From assembly GCA_964575255.1 (NCBI GenBank), contig CAZNPZ010000003.1:1-64000 (forward strand): a stretch of 64,000 nt of DNA, given 5' to 3'. Position numbers and translations under genes: made by a program. Below are positions 26,338 to 36,077 of the stretch, in pieces. The notes beneath the pieces were generated by a model. It was not told the origin of the DNA. It worked only from the letters and a program-made list of their open reading frames with translations, and did no database searches. Origin of the DNA: JAEZHK01 sp964575255. Lineage in GTDB: Bacteria > Bacillota > Clostridia > Christensenellales > Aristaeellaceae. Positions within the stretch are counted from its first letter, which is position 1. Each line of letters starts with the position of its first letter.

Positions 26338-26766
26338 TTACAGATGATCTGAAAACCCCACCGAAACCTCAACGCTGTTCTTGATCGCCAACCAGACAGG
26401 GGAGATGCTGGATGCCGTCTGGATTGCCTTGTGGATGTCCTCGACGGGGATCTCCGCCGAACCCAGCGCAATCTCCGCTACGATCTTTTCAAGCATCACC
26501 GGGCTTTCGCGACGGAAGGCGGTGGCCCGCATGGTATACTCTTTGACGGTATGGCCCATTTTGCGAAGCAGGAAGACAATCGCTGTACTGACGCAGCCCG
26601 CAAAACTCGTCACCAGCAGTTCGAGCCCCAAGAACCCTTCGCCGTCGCCGACCGGCGGTATGTAATCAAACGTGATTTCCTTGCTGGGCTGGAGGTTGGA
26701 TGCCGCCTGAAACTTCACTTTGTCGTTGATCAGCCGGATGTCCACATACAGTGCGTCATTGCTCAT
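26338..26766 (-). CDS. OsmC-family protein lacking the second redox cysteine
   Basis: 142 residues, the normal OsmC/YhfA length. The first peroxidatic cysteine is present (VTSFAGCVSTAIVFLLRKMG), with the DYIPPVGDGEGFLGLELL region before it. The second motif, normally CPV, reads SISPVWLAI, so the resolving cysteine is a serine. OsmC proteins reduce organic peroxides through a cysteine pair. A one-cysteine version next to a rhodanese flavoprotein would instead fit persulfide or thiol carriage. It lies 69 bp upstream of the flavoprotein gene in transcript order. Confidence 0.82.
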   Translation of the reverse strand: MSNDALYVDIRLINDKVKFQAASNLQPSKEITFDYIPPVGDGEGFLGLELLVTSFAGCVSTAIVFLLRKMGHTVKEYTMRATAFRRESPVMLEKIVAEIALGSAEIPVEDIHKAIQTASSISPVWLAIKNSVEVSVGFSDHL

Positions 26767-26880
26767 TTTTATATCCTCCGTATGGCTTTTTGCGTAAATC
26801 CGACTTGATGGCTTCTTCGTAATCGCCCAGTGGGCGCACTGGCACCAGGCTCATGACTTCTTCAGCGTTTGCTCAACGGG

Positions 26881-27927
<1,047 letters not shown>

Positions 27928-27933
27928 CACGAA

Positions 27934-28141
27934 TCACCTCAATTCAATGCAGTTCCCGCAGCACAACGGTACACAGATTCCGCATCCGGTACATTTTTCA
28001 GGATCGATCTCGGTTCGGGAGCCGAGCGGTTCGTCCTCATCCTCCGTCCAGGTGATCGCCCCTGTCGGGCATTCCTTAAGCGGCTTACAGACGCGTGGAC
28101 GCGCATTTGCGCTTGTCGATGAACGCTTTCATTCTTGTCAT
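27934..28141 (-). pseudogene. frameshifted 4Fe-4S ferredoxin
   Basis: The start at ATG 28141 overlaps the thioredoxin stop (ATGA), giving MTRMKAFIDKRKCAST before TAA in that frame. From about 28100 another frame continues VCKPLKECPTGAITW, then EKCTGCGICVPLCCGNCIEL, ending at TGA 27936. The total of 208 nt is not a multiple of three, so one extra base (or two missing) lies near 28095-28102. With the frame joined it is a ~69-residue ferredoxin of the kind found in clostridial permease/thioredoxin operons. It is either a recent inactivation or a sequencing error. Confidence 0.75.
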
Positions 28142-28485
28142 CCTCTGACTTTCTTGAGGATCGCCGTGACTTCCTCGGCCTTCAGCACCTTGCCGTAGGA
28201 AACCACCTTGCCGTCCACCACCAGCGCGGGCGTGGACATCACGCCGTACGAAGCGATTTCGGCGAAATCCGTCACATGATCGATCGAGGTATCCATGCCG
28301 AGCTGCTCAAGCGCCGCCCTGGCCGCGGCTTCCAACTGGTTACACTTCGCGCAGCCGCTGCCCAGGACCTTGACCGAAGCGCCTTCCGATTTGGCGGCTT
28401 CCGCCTTCGTCATGCTCTTCTCATCGCAGCTGCCGCAGCAGCAGGGTGTCTCTTCCTTCAGAATCTTTTTTCCAAACAGCGCCAT
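28138..28485 (-). CDS. thioredoxin-fold redox-active disulfide protein
   Basis: 115 residues. The C-terminal 78 residues are a small thioredoxin (MTH895/TM0996 type) with active site GSGCAKCNQLE and cis-proline region VMSTPALVVDGK. Ahead of it is a short cysteine-rich lead (ETPCCCGSCDEK) that could bind metal or arsenic. In clostridial ars clusters this protein accompanies the ArsP-like permease and probably delivers electrons or binds thiolated arsenic. It lies 63 bp after the ferredoxin gene. Confidence 0.85.
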   Translation of the reverse strand: MALFGKKILKEETPCCCGSCDEKSMTKAEAAKSEGASVKVLGSGCAKCNQLEAAARAALEQLGMDTSIDHVTDFAEIASYGVMSTPALVVDGKVVSYGKVLKAEEVTAILKKVRG

Positions 28486-28548
28486 GATGCATTCCTCCCT
28501 TGTTTTGGTTCTTCCCTGAACGAGCGGGAATTCGGATATCCTTGCTAT

Positions 28549-28821
28549 TTAACCGCAGCACCCGCACCCGCAGCCGGAAGTATTCTCTTTCGGCGTGCGT
28601 TTCGGCGGCGTCCAGCCGGTGTCGTCGCCCACGTAGGTGATCGCGCCGACCGGGCAGCGGTTGCCGCAGCCGTGGCAGTGATCGACGCATTCCACCGGGT
28701 CTTTCACAACCGGCGTCGGCGCTTTCTCCGCGTCGTAGACGCCGTGTGGGCACTTCGCGACGCAGGTTCCGCATTCAATACAGGTCAGATAATCGACGAC
28801 GGGATACCATGCCTTGGCCAT
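28549..28821 (-). CDS. 4Fe-4S ferredoxin with cysteine-rich tail
   Basis: 90 residues. The first cluster motif is CIECGTCVAKCPHGVYD. The second, CVDHCHGCGNRCPVGAI, has an inserted histidine-containing segment. The protein ends in GCGCGCCG, a cysteine-glycine tail suited to soft metal binding. It lies 12 bp after the permease gene. It probably passes electrons to the small thioredoxin. Confidence 0.88.
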   Translation of the reverse strand: MAKAWYPVVDYLTCIECGTCVAKCPHGVYDAEKAPTPVVKDPVECVDHCHGCGNRCPVGAITYVGDDTGWTPPKRTPKENTSGCGCGCCG

Positions 28822-28833
28822 ATGAAACGCCTC

Positions 28834-29853
28834 CTATACTATAAACCCCTGGATTGCGTTGAAGAGGTATCCGACGATCATGATCCCGATGGTGCAGATC
28901 GCGACGAACAGCGTCAGTAGCTTTGGCTTGACCGCCTTGCGGAGCATGATGATCGACGGCAGCGATAGCGTCGTGACCGCCATCATGAAGGAGAGCACCG
29001 TGCCGAGCAGAGCGCCTTTGCCTAGAAGCGCTTCCGCGATCGGGATGGAGCCAAAGATGTCCGCGTACATCGGGACGCCGATCACCGTCGCCAGCACCAC
29101 GCCGAAGGGATTGTCGCCGCCAAGCACTTTGGCGACCCACGCCTCCGGGATCCAGTTGTGGATCACAGCGCCAACGCCGACGCCGATCAGGATGTAGGGG
29201 AACACTTTTCGGAAAGTCGCGAGCGTCTGATCTTTCGCGTACGTCAGCCGTTCCTGCTTGGTTAAGCCGGGCGATTCGATGTCCACGCTGCTGGCGGTCA
29301 TGATGAAATTCTCGACGTACTTCTCCATGCGCAGCTTCTCGATCAGCGAACCGCCGGTCACGGCGACCACAAGCCCCAACAGCACATACAGCATCGCGAC
29401 CTTCGCGCCGAAGATGCTCATCAATAGGAGCAGCGAACCAAGATCCACCATTGGTGAGGAGATCAAAAACGAGAACGTGACACCCAGCGGCAGGCCCGCC
29501 GACGTGAAGCCGATGAACAGCGGGATCGACGAACAGGAGCAGAACGGCGTCACCGTGCCCAGAAGCGCCGCGACGCAGTTCGCCCAGACGCCGTGGAACC
29601 GGCCCAGGATTTTCTTGCTCCGCTCCGGTGGGAAGTAGCTCTGGATGTAGCTGATCACGAAGATCAGAAAGCAAAGAAGCAGCGTGATCTTGATCACGTC
29701 GTACAGAAAAAACTGCGCGCTGCCGACCCAGCGATTGGAGGAGTCCAGCCCAAGCGCGGACAGGATACTGCCGATCAGTTCGTTCAGCCATTTCATGCCG
29801 AGAATTTGATTTTGGAAGACATCCCAGATGGATTTCAGGATCTCCATGATCAT
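28834..29853 (-). CDS. ArsP/DUF318-type permease
   Basis: About 339 residues with eight or more membrane helices. TPFCSCSSIPLFIGFTSAG is the conserved cysteine motif of ArsP-like permeases, which export trivalent organoarsenicals, and SSPMVDLGSLLLL the paired loop. The long cytosolic loop (around TKQERLTYAKDQTLATFRK) separates two halves. The start is uncertain: ATG 29853 (MIMEIL) or 29847 look better than 29871. It is directly behind arsR on the same transcript. Confidence 0.82.
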   Translation of the reverse strand: MIMEILKSIWDVFQNQILGMKWLNELIGSILSALGLDSSNRWVGSAQFFLYDVIKITLLLCFLIFVISYIQSYFPPERSKKILGRFHGVWANCVAALLGTVTPFCSCSSIPLFIGFTSAGLPLGVTFSFLISSPMVDLGSLLLLMSIFGAKVAMLYVLLGLVVAVTGGSLIEKLRMEKYVENFIMTASSVDIESPGLTKQERLTYAKDQTLATFRKVFPYILIGVGVGAVIHNWIPEAWVAKVLGGDNPFGVVLATVIGVPMYADIFGSIPIAEALLGKGALLGTVLSFMMAVTTLSLPSIIMLRKAVKPKLLTLFVAICTIGIMIVGYLFNAIQGFIV

Positions 29854-29894
29854 GCCCGCTTTCCGAATCATTCAACGAATTTACAGGAAAGGCC

Positions 29895-30227
29895 TTATTC
29901 CCCGCAACACGCGCTGCTGTTCTCCTGGGACGGTGCGGTTGATGTGAGTTCTTTCAGAAGCTCCATCGCCCGGAGGCTGCCTGCGTCGCTGATATGGTAG
30001 TGGGTCCATTTTCCGTCCTGCCGCCCCTCCACGACGCCCGACTCGCACAGAATCTTCATGTGATAACTGAGCGAAGACTGCGGCATTTCCATTTCTTCAA
30101 TCAGGACACAGGTGCATTTCTCACCGGTTCTCAGGAGTTCCAGGATGCGAAGCCGCTTCTCGTCACAAAAGGCCTTGAATACGCTTGCGTTCTTTTCGTA
30201 GGTCGGTTCCACGTTCGCACGCTCCAT
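29895..30227 (-). CDS. arsR: ArsR-family metalloregulator
   Basis: 110 residues. The winged-helix core is ASVFKAFCDEKRLRILELL, then SSLSYHMKILCESGVVEGRQDGKWTHY. GEKCTCVLIEEM is the metal-sensing cysteine pair of ArsR-type arsenite repressors, and ACCGE at the end adds two more thiols. ATG 30227 is chosen because upstream starts at 30248 and 30278 lie within or before the promoter. It represses its own operon until arsenite binds. Confidence 0.88.
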   Translation of the reverse strand: MERANVEPTYEKNASVFKAFCDEKRLRILELLRTGEKCTCVLIEEMEMPQSSLSYHMKILCESGVVEGRQDGKWTHYHISDAGSLRAMELLKELTSTAPSQENSSACCGE

Positions 30228-30249
30228 ATCGAAAATTTCTGATGTGATC

Positions 30250-30278
30250 ATTCTATGCGCCAAATCGAAAAATGTCAA
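30250..30278 (-). promoter_or_regulatory. promoter and probable ArsR operator of the arsenic operon
   Basis: On the minus strand, TTGACA (30278-30273), 17-bp spacer, TAGAAT (30255-30250). AAATC (30262-30266) and GATTT (30282-30286) form an inverted repeat around the -35, a likely ArsR site. This position fixes the arsR start at 30227. Confidence 0.7.
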
Positions 30279-30652
30279 TATGATTTAGAAAATTAACGGC
30301 CGAGACACTTGTGACACGAGAAGCATCTCTGGCGAGACGCCGGACATCTCCGCAGTCGTTCAAGAAACAGCATGCGATGTGCGAAAACCCTCGGCAATGA
30401 ATGATCAACCGGATAGATCAGATGCGAGGTGAGCATTTTCCCGCCGGACGGTGCTTGTACGGCAGGTACGGCGGGCAATCCATTCCACAATGCGGATGTA
30501 CTCCATTCCCGCGCTGCCTGGGTAGATGTATCGGCTGTATTTCGCGAAAGTCTCCGCGCGCTTTAACAATCGACGAGTTAAGTCTCCGGCGTTGCGCGCA
30601 AACAAATGCCCACCGAAAGAATCGGCGGGCTGTATCAAGGTTTATCAATAAA
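30279..30652. other. spacer between arsenic operon and glycyl-radical/transport cluster
   Basis: About 370 bases without a convincing gene on either strand. It holds the upstream side of the arsR promoter at the left and the terminator of the minus-strand cluster at 30608-30630 on the right. The middle is unremarkable. Confidence 0.5.
30608..30630 (-). terminator. terminator of the minus-strand transport cluster
   Basis: GCCCGCCGA and TCGGTGGGC (minus-strand sense) form a 9-bp stem with a 5-base loop, followed by ATTTGTTTG. It sits 23-45 bp after the last permease stop. Confidence 0.6.
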
Positions 30653-31621
30653 TCAGACGGCTTCCCTTTTCCGTTTGATGCCGAAGCAGTCCAGCCACAG
30701 GATGGAAACGATGACCACGCCCTGAAGCACCTGTTGCACGTAAGGCGCGATGCCCAGCATGTTCATGCAATTGGTCAGGAACTGCAGAACCATCAGGCCG
30801 ACGAAACTCTGCAGCACGCCGCCGACGCCGCCCGCGAAGGAGGTTCCGCCGATCACGACACCGCAGTTGACCATCAGCGCGGTCTCATCGCCGTAGATCG
30901 AGGAGCCGGTGTTGAGCTTCGAGGAGAGCAGCACGCCCGCGAACGCCGCCGCCGCGCCGCTTAATACGAACGCGATCCACTTGGTGCGGATGACGTTGAT
31001 GCCCGAATACTTGGCCACGTCGTAGTCGCCGCCGATGGCGTAGAGGTTGCGGCCATAGCTGGTGAACCGAAGCAGCAGGTACACCAGAACCCCCAGTACG
31101 ACCATGATTACCGCGAGGTTCGGGATGCCGCCCAATATCTTGCCGTTCGCGATCTTCATGAACAACGGGACTTTACAGGAGACCGGGTGCGCGTCGGTGA
31201 GTTGTTGACACACGCCCTTGATCAGCATGCCAATACCCAGCGTGATGATGAATGGCTCCGTGCGCTGGTGTACCACCAGAAACCCGTTCGCAAAACCCAC
31301 CACTGCGCCGGACGCCACCGCCAGAACGATCGAGACCCAGAGGTTCAGCCCTGCGTTGATCATTTGAACCGCGAGGATGCCGGACATACACATCACGCTG
31401 CCCACCGACAGGTCGCAGCCGCCGGAGATGACCGCCAGCGTCACGCCAAACGCGATGATTACGTTGATCGAGGCGTCCCGGAGGATGCTTAAAAAGTTGT
31501 ATGCAGTATAGAACTTCGTGTCGAAGAACAGCATCACGAGGAACATCAGAAGGATCGCGAGAACCGCCTTCTGTTTGACGAACGCCTGAGCCATCCGCCT
31601 GGTGCTTGCCGCGTTAACCAT
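30653..31621 (-). CDS. sugar ABC transporter permease (RbsC family)
   Basis: 322 residues, polytopic. INVIIAFGVTLAVISGGCDLSVGSVMCMSGILAV is the RbsC signature loop and MVNCGVVIGGTSFAGGVGGVLQSFVGLMVL its C-terminal counterpart. ATG 31621 follows GGAGGCGGG. It is the last gene of the long minus-strand cluster. Confidence 0.9.
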   Translation of the reverse strand: MVNAASTRRMAQAFVKQKAVLAILLMFLVMLFFDTKFYTAYNFLSILRDASINVIIAFGVTLAVISGGCDLSVGSVMCMSGILAVQMINAGLNLWVSIVLAVASGAVVGFANGFLVVHQRTEPFIITLGIGMLIKGVCQQLTDAHPVSCKVPLFMKIANGKILGGIPNLAVIMVVLGVLVYLLLRFTSYGRNLYAIGGDYDVAKYSGINVIRTKWIAFVLSGAAAAFAGVLLSSKLNTGSSIYGDETALMVNCGVVIGGTSFAGGVGGVLQSFVGLMVLQFLTNCMNMLGIAPYVQQVLQGVVIVSILWLDCFGIKRKREAV

Positions 31622-31637
31622 GTTTTCCCGCCTCCTT

Positions 31638-32600
31638 CTACAGTTCCTTGCGGTTGTCCAGCCAGATCGCGACCACCAGGATCGTGCCCTTGAGTACCAC
31701 CTGCATGTAGGGCGCGACGCCCAGAAGGTTCATGCAGTTGGACATCAGCGTGACCAGCATGACGCCCAGCGTGGTCCTTAGCACGCTGCCCTTGCCGCCC
31801 TTCAGCGTGGTGCCGCCGACCACCACCGACAGGATGGCGTTGGTCTCGTAGCCCTTGCCGATGATGGGCGCGGCGGTGGTGATGCGGCTAAACAGCACGA
31901 CCGCGCTGATCGCGGCCATCAGCCCGGAGATCGTGTAGATCAGAACGACGCTGCGCTTGACCGGGATGCCGGAAAGCTCCGCCGCCGTCATGTTACCGCC
32001 GGTATAACTGATGGAGCGGCCGGAATAGGTCTTGGTCTGAAAGACGTACAGGACTCCGAGGCAGACAAGGAACACCAGAAACGACACCGAGAACACGCCC
32101 ACCGTGCCGGAGCCCACCTCGGTGAACAGGTTCTGCGGCGTGGTCAGCCAGCTCATGTGCAGCGTGGAACCGTCCGTATAGATCAGGGCCACTGCGCTGA
32201 ACACCGCGCTCATGCCGTAGGTGATGAACAGCGCCTTGGCCTGGGTGGTCGCGCCGGCGGTCAGAAGAACCACGCTGTTCAGGCACCCAAGCCCCGCGCC
32301 CAGCGCGAGTCCGATCAGTAACGCGTTAAACTGCCCGACCCGGTCGATCAGCGAGACCGTGACCACGGCGACCAGCGAGATGATGCCCGCGACCGACAGG
32401 TCGATGAACCCGCCGATGATGACCAGCGTCATGCCAAGTGACACGAGACTTAATGGCCCAAATTGGCGCATGATGTTGGTCAGGTTGTCGCCGGATAGAA
32501 ACTTCGGCTCCACGACGATGGTGATGACGACGAGCAGCGCGATCGCCACGAGCACCAGGTAGTCGGTGAGTACTCTTTTGATATTCAAGCGTATCGACAT
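31638..32600 (-). CDS. sugar ABC transporter permease (RbsC family)
   Basis: 320 residues, paralogous to the next gene downstream. LVSLGMTLVIIGGFIDLSVAGIISLVAVV is the family motif, and ILSVVVGGTTLKGGKGSVLRTTLGVMLVTL the C-terminal one. The start has GGAGGGGC nine bases upstream. With its neighbour it should form a heterodimeric channel. Confidence 0.9.
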   Translation of the reverse strand: MSIRLNIKRVLTDYLVLVAIALLVVITIVVEPKFLSGDNLTNIMRQFGPLSLVSLGMTLVIIGGFIDLSVAGIISLVAVVTVSLIDRVGQFNALLIGLALGAGLGCLNSVVLLTAGATTQAKALFITYGMSAVFSAVALIYTDGSTLHMSWLTTPQNLFTEVGSGTVGVFSVSFLVFLVCLGVLYVFQTKTYSGRSISYTGGNMTAAELSGIPVKRSVVLIYTISGLMAAISAVVLFSRITTAAPIIGKGYETNAILSVVVGGTTLKGGKGSVLRTTLGVMLVTLMSNCMNLLGVAPYMQVVLKGTILVVAIWLDNRKEL

Positions 32601-32615
32601 CTCTTTGCCCCTCCG

Positions 32616-34097
32616 TCAACCGATCGCGGTGTCCATGATGGTCTGCGCGGATTCCACCTCAGGATTGAATTCCCCCGTGATGCGCCCGTCGCAGATGACA
32701 AGCACGCGGTTGCTCATGTTGAGTACTTCGGGAAGCTCCGAGGAGATCATGATGACCGAACCGCCGTTCTCCGCGATTTTCTTGATCAGCAGGTAAATCT
32801 CGTACTTGGTGCCCACGTCGATGCCGCGGGTCGGCTCGTCCAGGATCAGGATCCGGGGATTGATCTCCAGCCATCGGCCGATGATGCACTTCTGCTGGTT
32901 GCCGCCGGAGAGGCTGACCGTCTTGTTCTGCGGCGTCGGTGTCTTGATGGAGAGGTTTTTGATCTGCCGAAGCGCGATCTCCCGCTCGCCCTTCGCGTGA
33001 ATGAATCCGCCTTTTTTCAGATTCTTCAGACAGGCCATCGTGATGTTGGCCTGCACCGAGAACGGCAGAACCAGCCCCTGCAGCTTCCGGTCCTCCGGCA
33101 CCAGGCCGATGCCCGCGCGCTTGGCGTCGGCGGGCTTTTTGATGTGAACGGGCTTTCCCTCGATCAGGACGGTGTGACCCTTGGCCTTGTCCGCGCCGTA
33201 GATGGCTCGGATGATCTCGGTGCGCCCCGCGCCGACCAGGCCCACGAGGCCCAGAATCTCGCCCTTCCGAAGGGTAAAGGAGATGTCGTGCAGCTTATGC
33301 GTGTTGATCGAGCGGACTTCCAGCAGCGTCTCTCCGGCGCAGTGGGGCCGTTCGGGATATTCGTTTTCAATCGCGCGGCCGACCATCTTGGCGACCATTT
33401 CCGCGCGGCCAAGTTCCGTGACAGGTTTGGTGTCAATCACCTGCCCGTCCCGCATGATGGTGACGGTGTCGCACAGTTCAAAGATCTCGTCCAGCTTGTG
33501 GCTGATGTAGATGATCGAGACGCCCTGTTCGCGAAGGTTCGCGATGATCTGGAACAGTCGCTTCAGTTCGTCCGAAGTGAGCGAACTTGAGGGTTCATCC
33601 ATAATAATCAGCTTTGAGTTATAGGAGAGCGCCTTGGTGATCTCCACCATCTGCTTTTCGGCGGCGCTCAGATCGCCCACCATCGTACGGGTGTCGATCG
33701 TGCTGCCGATGGAGTCCAGAAGCTCCCGCGCTTTCCGGTGGGTGCCGCGCATCCCCTTCATCTCGCGGAAGCGGCCCAGAAAGATGTTCTCGCCGACCGA
33801 CATGGTGTTCACGAGGTTGAATTCCTGATAGATGATGGACAAGCCCCGGTTCAGCGACTCGATGGGCGTCGTGTGCTCGACCTCCTTCCCATCAAAGACG
33901 ATGGTGCCGGAATCTTTCGTATACACGCCGGACAGGATTTTCATCAGCGTCGATTTCCCGGCGCCGTTTTCCCCGACAATGCCGTGCACGCTGCCACGGC
34001 GCACGTCGATGGACACGCCGTCCAGCGCCTTAACGCCAGGAAAGGCCTTGGAGACCTCCCGGATGGACAGGATGATGCCGTTCTCCTTGTTCTCCAC
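32616..34097 (-). CDS. sugar ABC transporter ATP-binding protein (RbsA/MglA type)
   Basis: 493 residues, two NBDs. NBD1 has GENGAGKST, LSAAEKQMVEITKAL and LIIMDEPSSSLTSDE. NBD2 has GLVGAGRTE (non-canonical P-loop), LSGGNQQKCIIGRWL and LILDEPTRGIDVGTK. The open frame begins with TTG 34118, but GTG 34097 has AGAGGA eight bases upstream and yields a normal N-terminus (MENKENGIILSIREVSKAFPG). It energises uptake by the two permeases downstream. Confidence 0.9.
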   Translation of the reverse strand: MENKENGIILSIREVSKAFPGVKALDGVSIDVRRGSVHGIVGENGAGKSTLMKILSGVYTKDSGTIVFDGKEVEHTTPIESLNRGLSIIYQEFNLVNTMSVGENIFLGRFREMKGMRGTHRKARELLDSIGSTIDTRTMVGDLSAAEKQMVEITKALSYNSKLIIMDEPSSSLTSDELKRLFQIIANLREQGVSIIYISHKLDEIFELCDTVTIMRDGQVIDTKPVTELGRAEMVAKMVGRAIENEYPERPHCAGETLLEVRSINTHKLHDISFTLRKGEILGLVGLVGAGRTEIIRAIYGADKAKGHTVLIEGKPVHIKKPADAKRAGIGLVPEDRKLQGLVLPFSVQANITMACLKNLKKGGFIHAKGEREIALRQIKNLSIKTPTPQNKTVSLSGGNQQKCIIGRWLEINPRILILDEPTRGIDVGTKYEIYLLIKKIAENGGSVIMISSELPEVLNMSNRVLVICDGRITGEFNPEVESAQTIMDTAIG

Positions 34098-34152
34098 GCG
34101 CCATTCCTCTTTCTTCAAGTGATAGCCGGGACGCTTGCGCCCGGCGGAGAAG

Positions 34153-34186
34153 CCCGCTCGCCCCGGCGGTTACCGGGGCGAGCGGG
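34153..34186 (-). promoter_or_regulatory. strong intercistronic stem-loop after the binding-protein gene
   Basis: CCCGCTCGCCCCGG and its exact complement form a 14-bp GC stem with a 6-base loop, lying between the binding-protein stop and the ATPase start. No T-run follows, so it is more likely an mRNA-stabilising or attenuating element than a full terminator. Confidence 0.65.
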
Positions 34187-34199
34187 TTCGATCGGCGTT

Positions 34200-35135
34200 T
34201 TACCACTCCGGATACGGGAAGGAGTCGATGGTGTCCTTGGTGACCACGTCCAGCGGAATGAAGTTGATTTCTTCGTAGGCCTGCCCGTCCAGCGCGGCGC
34301 GGGCGTTCTTCAGCGACTGGATGGCCATGTTGGTGAAGCTCTGGCCGATGCATACGGTCTGCGTGCCCGCTTTGACCTGGTCAAAACCGGCGCGGCAGCC
34401 GTCGACGCCCACGACGAAGACATTGGTCATGTTCTTGTTCTTCAGCGCCTCGATGACGCCGGTCGCACCGTTGTCCCAATGGCAGAACACGCCCTGAATC
34501 TTGTCGCCGTACTTGACGATGAAGTCTTCGGTGATCGCCATCGCGTCCTGCGTGATCCAGCCGGAGCAGTTCTGGGTATCGAGCAGCTGGATCTTGGAGC
34601 CTTCGATGGCCTTCATGAAGCCGTCATGCCGCTTGATCTGCGCGTCGTGGCCTGCCTGGCCGCCCACTTCGACGATGGTCGCGCCATCCGGGAACGCGTC
34701 GACAAATGCCTTGCCCGCGGTCTCGCCGGCCATGGTGTCGTCAACGCCGCAGAAGAAGTCGCGGTACTCCGCGAAGTCCGCCGGCACGTCCGAGGAGAAC
34801 ATGCCCACGATCAGCCCGGCTTCCTTGGCTTCCATCAGGCTGGGTACGATCGCGTTGATGTCGCTGGGGTTGATGAAGATGACCTTGAAGCCCTGCGCGA
34901 TGCAGGTAGAGACGGCCTTTGCTTCGTTCTGCACGTCGTTCTGCCCCTCGAACACGGTCATCTCAAAGCCGTATTCGCCGCAGTACTGCTGGAATTGCTT
35001 CCAGGAGTAGGCCTGGGACTCGTTGGACAGCGCTTGCGTGATGAAAGCGGCCTTGTCCGCCTCCGCGGACGCGCCGACTGCCAGAATGCCAAGAACCATC
35101 ATCATTGCCAGAACCATTCCCAGAATTCTCTTCAT
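34200..35135 (-). CDS. sugar ABC transporter substrate-binding protein
   Basis: 311 residues. The signal peptide LGMVLAMMMVLGILAVGASA is cleaved by signal peptidase I and has no lipobox. The mature protein is of the ribose-binding fold: YSWKQFQQYCGEYGFEMTVFEGQNDVQNEAKAVSTCIAQG, VIFINPSDINAIVPSLMEAKEAG, FFCGVDDTMAGETAGKAFVDAF and NVFVVGVDGCRAGFDQVKAG. ATG 35135 follows GAGGAGGAAG. The ligand should be the substrate handled by the dehydrogenase, kinase and glycyl radical genes upstream. Confidence 0.9.
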   Translation of the reverse strand: MKRILGMVLAMMMVLGILAVGASAEADKAAFITQALSNESQAYSWKQFQQYCGEYGFEMTVFEGQNDVQNEAKAVSTCIAQGFKVIFINPSDINAIVPSLMEAKEAGLIVGMFSSDVPADFAEYRDFFCGVDDTMAGETAGKAFVDAFPDGATIVEVGGQAGHDAQIKRHDGFMKAIEGSKIQLLDTQNCSGWITQDAMAITEDFIVKYGDKIQGVFCHWDNGATGVIEALKNKNMTNVFVVGVDGCRAGFDQVKAGTQTVCIGQSFTNMAIQSLKNARAALDGQAYEEINFIPLDVVTKDTIDSFPYPEW

Positions 35136-35181
35136 TGCGTCTTCCTCCTCTTGCTTCATGCGGCTTTGCCGCAAATTGAAA

Positions 35182-36042
35182 CTACGCCAATGCCTCTTCC
35201 AAAGCGCGGATCATGACCGCCTTGTCCGGCTTCAGACCCGTCCACATCTCGATGTTGATCGCCGCCTGGTTGACCAGCATGCCCATGCCGGTGTTGGTGC
35301 GCGCGCCGCGCGCCCTGGCCGCGCGCAGGAACGGAGTGACGGCGGGGTTTGGGATCACGTCCTGCACAAACATCGTGGGGAGGATCGTGTCCAGGTCGAT
35401 GTTCGGGATCGCGTCGATGTCCGGGTACAGGCCGATGGGCGTCGCGTTGATCAGGATGTCGGTGTCTTCCGGTACACGGTACGCGTGATCCCAGGTGACG
35501 AAAGCCGAATCCGGCATGATCCGGCGCAGCAGCGCCATCAGGCTCTCGCCGAGCGCGGCGTCCTCCGGCCGGTTGACGATGGTGATACGCGAAGCGCCCG
35601 CGAGACTCAGTTCCACGCTGACGGCGCGCGCCGCGCCGCCCGCGCCCAGGATGACCACCTTCTTGCCCTTGGAATCAACGGCGTTTTCCCGAAGCGACTC
35701 CATGAAACCCTTGCCGTCGGTGTTCTCGCCGAACAGCCGGCCGCCGTCGTTGACGATGGTGTTGACCGCGCCGATCAGTTCGGCGCTTTTAGAAAGCTCA
35801 TCAAGCAGCGGAATCACGCGGATCTTGTGGGGAATCGTACAGTTGATGCCGCGCATCTTCATCGCCTTGAGACCCAGGATCGCGTTTTCCAACTGATCAG
35901 GGTCGACGTCGATCGTCAGGAAGCGCCAACGCGCAAGCCCCAGCGCCCTGAACGCCGCTTCTTGAATGACCACGCCCGGATTCTCCGCCGCCGGATGCCC
36001 GAACACGCCCACCAGATTGTCCAGATAGTTCTGCTCTTTCAT
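35182..36042 (-). CDS. AroE-like shikimate dehydrogenase paralogue
   Basis: 286 residues. The dehydrogenase framework is intact: catalytic lysine in NCTIPHK (K73), aspartate in NTDGKGF (D109), and the NADP fold VVILGAGGAARAVSVELSLAG. The N-terminal shikimate-carboxylate site is not. Where AroE reads SxS (as in GHPIxHSxSP), this protein has GHPAAENPGVV, so both serines are replaced (N21 and G23). A different polyol or cyclitol substrate is likely. It is embedded in a catabolic transport cluster, not among aromatic biosynthesis genes. ATG 36042 follows GAGGGGG. Confidence 0.85.
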   Translation of the reverse strand: MKEQNYLDNLVGVFGHPAAENPGVVIQEAAFRALGLARWRFLTIDVDPDQLENAILGLKAMKMRGINCTIPHKIRVIPLLDELSKSAELIGAVNTIVNDGGRLFGENTDGKGFMESLRENAVDSKGKKVVILGAGGAARAVSVELSLAGASRITIVNRPEDAALGESLMALLRRIMPDSAFVTWDHAYRVPEDTDILINATPIGLYPDIDAIPNIDLDTILPTMFVQDVIPNPAVTPFLRAARARGARTNTGMGMLVNQAAINIEMWTGLKPDKAVMIRALEEALA

Positions 36043-36077
36043 AAAACGCCCCCTCGTCAAAATCGTGGTTCAGTATG

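Noticed and set aside
24637..26352. 571-codon plus-strand open frame
   Set aside because: Exact antisense shadow of the CoA-disulfide-reductase gene; arginine/histidine-rich, no domain, and the minus strand has all catalytic motifs.
33738..35216. 492-codon plus-strand open frame
   Set aside because: Antisense to the ATPase and binding-protein genes; composition typical of GC-rich mirror frames.
35182..36042. Shikimate-pathway aroE
   Set aside because: The substrate-binding serines are missing and no aromatic biosynthesis genes are nearby.
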